From positions 525,864-589,863 of the forward strand of contig NZ_JAUSVX010000003.1 in assembly GCF_030814995.1 (NCBI RefSeq): DNA of 64,000 nt, read 5' to 3'. A program made the position numbers and the translations under genes. The stretch is from Labrys wisconsinensis. Its GTDB lineage: Bacteria; Pseudomonadota; Alphaproteobacteria; Rhizobiales; Labraceae. The first letter of the stretch is position 1. Each line of letters opens with the position of its first letter. This document shows positions 60,562-64,000 of this stretch, in pieces. The notes beneath the pieces are model-generated. The model ran no database searches, was not told the origin of the DNA, and saw only the letters and a program-made list of their open reading frames with translations.

Positions 60562-61722
60562 CTACTCTCCCGTTTCGTAGGCATGGGCGATCGCTTCGAG
60601 GCCGCGCTCGAAGCTCGCGCGATCGCGCGGCGCGCCGGTGCCGAAGCGAACGGCGTTCGGACGTGGCGCGTCGGACAAGGCATAGATGTCGCTGGGGCTG
60701 ATCGTGACGCCGCGGGCCGCGACGGCGGCGACGAAATCCGTGCGGGATCGATCCTCGGGCAGCGTCAGCCACACATGCAGGCATTCGGGCATGGTCCGGA
60801 GGTCGGCACCGGCAAGACGCTCGGCGACGCGCCTCTGGCGTTCCCGCGTTTCCGCTCGAACGGCATCGAGGATCCGGCCGACGGCGCCCTCCTCGATCAG
60901 GATCGAGGCGACGGCGGCATTGATCGGCGCGCACATCCAGAAGGTCTCGCGCCCGCCCGGCCAGAACAGGTCGGCCGCGGCCATCGCGCTCGGGGCGACG
61001 ACATAGGCGACCTTGAGCGCGGCCACCATGGCCTTGGCCGTGCCGAGGACATACCAGGAGATCTCCGGCGCGTAAGTCGAGAGCGGCGGCGGCAGGTTCT
61101 GCGGCAGCAGGCTGTAGATATCGTCCTCGATGATGGCAACGCCGTAGCGCCGGCAGATTTCGGCGACCTCCGCCCGCCGCCCCGGCCCCATGATCGCGGT
61201 GGTCGGATTGTGCAGGCTCGGCATCACATAGAGGGCGGCGGGGCGCCGGCTGCGGCATACGCCCTCGAAGGCGTCGGGAATGACGCCCTCCGCGTCGATC
61301 GGAACGGCGGCGAGGCCGATCCCGAGCGTCTCGGCGAGCCGGCCGATGGTCGGATAGGTCAGAGCCTCGATCGCCAGGGTTCCGCCCTGTCCGACGAGGC
61401 CGGCGAGCAGCATGACGAGAAGGCTCTGCGTGCCGTTGGCCACCACGACCCGGTCGGCCTCCGGCGCGACTGGAAGCCGCCGGGCGACAAAGGCCGCCCC
61501 GGCCGCGCGGTCGCGTTCGGAGCCCTTGAACTGATGGGCGCCGAACAGGTCGTTGGGAGAATGCTCCGCCAGCACCCGGGCGATCGCCGAGCGACAGGCC
61601 TCGTCGAAGACGTGGGGCGCTTTCGGCGGCAGGTTGCCGCTCATGTTGAGCGGCGCAGCGACGACCAGCCCTTCGGGATGGGCCGGGCGGACGTCGACGG
61701 TCTGCGCGGACGGAGCGTTCAT
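60562..61722 (-). CDS. PLP-dependent aminotransferase, class I/II (MocR-type domain without HTH)
   Basis: This 386-residue fold-type I enzyme has NDLFGAHQFKGSERDRAAGA near 55-74, the phosphate-site VVVANGTQSLLVMLL near 92-106, a PLP-contacting VAIIEDDIYSLL near 195-206 and the PLP lysine in LGTAKAMVAALKVAYV near 227-242. It resembles the aminotransferase domain of MocR regulators but lacks their N-terminal winged helix, so it is probably an enzyme. It lies in an operon with an ABC importer and a PhyH dioxygenase. The amino donor and acceptor are unknown. Confidence 0.87.
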   Translation of the reverse strand: MNAPSAQTVDVRPAHPEGLVVAAPLNMSGNLPPKAPHVFDEACRSAIARVLAEHSPNDLFGAHQFKGSERDRAAGAAFVARRLPVAPEADRVVVANGTQSLLVMLLAGLVGQGGTLAIEALTYPTIGRLAETLGIGLAAVPIDAEGVIPDAFEGVCRSRRPAALYVMPSLHNPTTAIMGPGRRAEVAEICRRYGVAIIEDDIYSLLPQNLPPPLSTYAPEISWYVLGTAKAMVAALKVAYVVAPSAMAAADLFWPGGRETFWMCAPINAAVASILIEEGAVGRILDAVRAETRERQRRVAERLAGADLRTMPECLHVWLTLPEDRSRTDFVAAVAARGVTISPSDIYALSDAPRPNAVRFGTGAPRDRASFERGLEAIAHAYETGE

Positions 61723-61809
61723 CGGGCGCCTTCCTGGCGGAAAGGGTTCCTGGCGGAAAGGGATGGCCGAGGCGGATCGCCGCGCCGGCCGGCAGTCTTC
61801 GATCGGCCG

Positions 61810-63090
61810 TCAGGCGAGCTTGAGCAGCTTGCGGGTCTGCTCGGCCATGGCGGCAAGCGCCTGGTCCGGCCGGGTCCGGCGCCTGACGACCTCACGCATC
61901 GCCGCGGCCATCATGTCGGCGATCTCGACGGTGTTGTCGGCGGGAAAGGAGAACTGGTCGCTCGTGATCGCCAGGCGGTCGACGATCGCGCGGTGATAGG
62001 GATTGATCTGGAGATAGCGCTCGAGGAAGGCCGGGTCGTTCAGCGCCAGCATGTTGACGGGCATGTAGCCCGTGCGCCTGGCAAGGATCATCTGGCCTTC
62101 CGGGCCGGCGGCGAAGCGCATGAAGTCCCAGAGGGCCTTCTGCCGCGCCGCATCCCTGGTGAACATCATGAAGCCGTGACCGGCGCCGACGATCCATCCT
62201 GTCTGGCTCGGAATCGGAACCTGGCCGACCTGCAGCTCGAACCGGCCGGCGGCGGCCTTGGCGACGGAGGTGGTTCCGCTCGCCGAGCGGATATGGACTC
62301 CGGTGGTTCCGGCATTGAAGGCCTGGCGAGCCTGGTTGTACGTCATGTCGGCGGTGCTGGTCGCGCCCAGATCCCAGAGGACCTGCAGCGCCTGCCGCCC
62401 CTCGGGCCCGGCGAAGGCGATCCCGGTCTGCTCGGCGTTCATCATCCGTCCGCCGAAGCCGGCGAGGAGATTCTGGAACACCCACTCGTTGGTGGAGTCG
62501 TATTCGATATAGCCGCCATTGATCGAGCGATCGAGCGCCGCGACTTTCGTGCCGATCTCGACGATCTCCTGCCAGGTCGAAGGCAAGGTCGCAGCCGCGT
62601 ACCCGGCGCGCCGCAGGAGATCCATGTTGTAATAGACGACCGGGATGGTCGTGCCGAAGGGCAGCGCAAGAACGCTGCCTTTCACCGAGACGGCCTCGAT
62701 CATGGCGCGGGTGATCCCCAACGCCTGGAGCTCGGCACGGTCGCCGCCAAAGAGCGGGTCGAGCGGCTGCACGATGCCGCGCCGGGCGAGAAGCGGCGCA
62801 TAGGTGAGGTACTGCCAGGTGCCGTCGGGAAGACCGCCGACGAGGCTGTCGCGGAGCGTCATCTGCAGCAGCGGGTCCCAGTTGTCGCCCCTGACGACAT
62901 AGTCGACGGCGATATCCGGACGGATGGCGCTGAAGCGCGCCGCGAGGTCGCCCAGCATTGTCTCATAGCCGGCGTAGACGCTGATCCGGATGGTCGTGAC
63001 GGCCGCGGCGGCGGCGATGCGCATCGGTGCGGCGAGCGCCCCGACGGCGCACGCGCTGCCGATCAGCAGGCTTCTGCGATCGATGGCCAT
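61810..63090 (-). CDS. Extracellular solute-binding protein of Ugp/sugar-type ABC importer
   Basis: This 426-residue periplasmic binding protein starts MAIDRRSLLIGSACAVGALA, a Tat-like twin-arginine-type signal with a hydrophobic core to about residue 28. The mature part has the family 1 fold features VLALPFGTTIPVVYYNMDLL near 138-157 and AGHGFMMFTRDAARQKALWD near 290-309, as in UgpB. It follows a MalG-type permease by 19 nt, an unusual order (permeases first) for this family. Ligand could be a glycerophosphodiester, sugar or related polar molecule. Confidence 0.9.
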   Translation of the reverse strand: MAIDRRSLLIGSACAVGALAAPMRIAAAAAVTTIRISVYAGYETMLGDLAARFSAIRPDIAVDYVVRGDNWDPLLQMTLRDSLVGGLPDGTWQYLTYAPLLARRGIVQPLDPLFGGDRAELQALGITRAMIEAVSVKGSVLALPFGTTIPVVYYNMDLLRRAGYAAATLPSTWQEIVEIGTKVAALDRSINGGYIEYDSTNEWVFQNLLAGFGGRMMNAEQTGIAFAGPEGRQALQVLWDLGATSTADMTYNQARQAFNAGTTGVHIRSASGTTSVAKAAAGRFELQVGQVPIPSQTGWIVGAGHGFMMFTRDAARQKALWDFMRFAAGPEGQMILARRTGYMPVNMLALNDPAFLERYLQINPYHRAIVDRLAITSDQFSFPADNTVEIADMMAAAMREVVRRRTRPDQALAAMAEQTRKLLKLA

Positions 63091-63109
63091 GGGCGAAGGC
63101 TCCTTGCAA

Positions 63110-63949
63110 TCATTTGACGGCGCCGCCTGTGAGGCCTTCGACGAACCATCGCTGCGCGGCGAGGAAGGCGACGACGAGCGGCAGGACGACGAGGGTGGAT
63201 GCGGCCATGAGGGGACCGTAGTCGTTGCCGGCCTCCTCGTTCTTGAAGGCCATGATGCCCAGCGGCGGTGGCATGAGCGCCTCGTCGCGGACGGCGATCA
63301 GCGGCCAGAACAGGTCGTTCCAGTGGCTGACGACGGAGAAGATCGAGAAGGCGACGACGGCCGGCAGGGCCATCGGCACCATGATCTTCCAGACGATGGC
63401 GAGCTCGGAGAGGCCGTCGAGGCGGGCGGCGTGGACGATGTCGTCGGGGATCGACTTGAAGAACTGGCGGAACAGGAAGATGCCGAAGGGCGAGACGACG
63501 AAGGGGAAGACCAGCGCGGCATAGGTGTTGAGGATGCCGAGGCTGTAGCCGAGGATGAACAGCGGCAGCGACAGCACCTGGTGCGGCAGCAGCAGGCCGA
63601 TCAGCACCAGGGCGAAGAGGGCGTCGCGGCCGCGGAATTCCAGCTTGGCGAGGGCATAGGCGCAGGGCGCGCAGACGAGGATCTGCAGGGCCAGGATGGC
63701 GGCGCAGACGATGACGCCGTTCAGCATGTAGGCGGGGAGCGGCGCCTCGGTGACGGCGCGGGAATAGTTCTCCACCGCATACCAGTGCTCGGGCAGGAGC
63801 GAGAAGGAGGCGCGGAAGATCTCGCCCGGCGGCTTCAGCGAGAGCGAGGCCATCCAGACGAACGGCACCAGGATGAGGGCGCCGGTGGTCAGCAGCGTCG
63901 CATGGCGGGCGATGGCGCCGGGGCCGGCGAGGCGGGAGGGGCGGCTCAT
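63110..63949 (-). CDS. Carbohydrate ABC transporter permease, MalG/UgpE type
   Basis: This 279-residue permease has about six membrane helices and a C-terminal sequence VEGLTGGAVK typical of UgpE relatives. The EAA-like loop is DIVHAARLDGLSELAIVWKI. Its ATG overlaps the stop of the preceding UgpA-type permease by 4 nt (ATGA). It is cotranscribed with the solute-binding protein and the downstream enzymes. Confidence 0.92.
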   Translation of the reverse strand: MSRPSRLAGPGAIARHATLLTTGALILVPFVWMASLSLKPPGEIFRASFSLLPEHWYAVENYSRAVTEAPLPAYMLNGVIVCAAILALQILVCAPCAYALAKLEFRGRDALFALVLIGLLLPHQVLSLPLFILGYSLGILNTYAALVFPFVVSPFGIFLFRQFFKSIPDDIVHAARLDGLSELAIVWKIMVPMALPAVVAFSIFSVVSHWNDLFWPLIAVRDEALMPPPLGIMAFKNEEAGNDYGPLMAASTLVVLPLVVAFLAAQRWFVEGLTGGAVK

Positions 63950-64000
63950 TGGTAGTGCACCCGTCTGTCCATGACGCGGGCCTGGAGGAGCGTGAGCGCC
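63946..64000 (-). CDS. Sugar ABC transporter permease, C-terminal fragment (UgpA type)
   Basis: Only the last about 17 codons are in the window, ending ALTLLQARVMDRRVHYQ and TGA. The TLLQ-R-M-R-VHY ending is typical of UgpA/MalF-type permeases, and the gene overlaps the start of the UgpE-type permease by 4 nt. The rest lies beyond the right edge. Confidence 0.75.
   Translation of the reverse strand, partial: ALTLLQARVMDRRVHYQ

Noticed and set aside
58571..61258. An 895-residue leftward fusion of hydrolase and upstream sequence.
   Set aside because: The N-terminal part is out of frame with PhyH and the aminotransferase, which are the real genes there. The hydrolase starts at 59665.
1..64000. 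tRNA, rRNA, CRISPR arrays, insertion sequences or integrases.
   Set aside because: I looked for tRNA-like arms, spaced direct repeats and transposase motifs and saw none. A tRNAscan or ISfinder run would settle this.

Overview
The window is very GC-rich, densely coded DNA from an alphaproteobacterium. The gene families (many Ugp/Pot/Rbs-type ABC importers, an Anbu-type proteasome homologue, ExoD, Kup, TfuA) fit a soil or plant-associated member of the Hyphomicrobiales (Rhizobiales). This placement is inferred from content and composition, not from a marker gene. I saw no rRNA, tRNA, CRISPR array, insertion sequence or phage gene.

Layout. 1-6434: a Ugp/Mal-type sugar importer (its ATPase runs off the left edge), a LysR regulator and a sulfatase. 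A 14-bp AT-rich sequence is repeated in inverted orientation on both sides of the LysR gene. 6560-11791: housekeeping and orphan genes (two GFA-family proteins, Nudix, DUF1003, PurU, amidase) and a probable MFS remnant. 12124-20140: the most interesting region. Four genes overlap by 4 nt each: a SAM/adenylate-cyclase/AAA/TPR signalling protein, YcaO, TfuA and an M4-like metallopeptidase. A 217-residue protein follows that ends in four tandem GRSMMT-type hexapeptides. I read this as an undescribed YcaO-TfuA RiPP system with a multi-core precursor.

20198-33758: Kup; a PadR-controlled flavin monooxygenase; then the amidoligase/Anbu set (circularly permuted ATP-grasp, alpha-E, Anbu, transglutaminase). 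This set is split in two by an ArsR/MFS efflux pair, a PhyH dioxygenase, a cupin and ExoD. 33890-45291: a MalT-like LuxR regulator and a leftward operon with an Asp/Glu/hydantoin-type racemase, a Pot-type importer, a HyuA-like hydantoinase/oxoprolinase and two DUF917 proteins. This looks like import and ring opening of a cyclic amide or amino-acid derivative.

45618-53602: an N-terminally extended nitroreductase, a small secreted protein, and a LacI-controlled Rbs-type sugar importer with an unknown 456-residue protein. 53724-58412: a GlxA-type AraC regulator, a DMT exporter, DUF899, DUF4336 and a GNAT enzyme. 58571-64000: a leftward operon with two Ugp-type permeases, a solute-binding protein, a PLP aminotransferase, a PhyH dioxygenase and an alpha/beta hydrolase; it runs off the right edge.

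Overall this is accessory-type chromosome rich in self-contained import-plus-catabolism modules, each beside its own regulator. Several regulators (LysR, PadR, ArsR, LacI) have clear palindromic or repeated candidate operators beside them.
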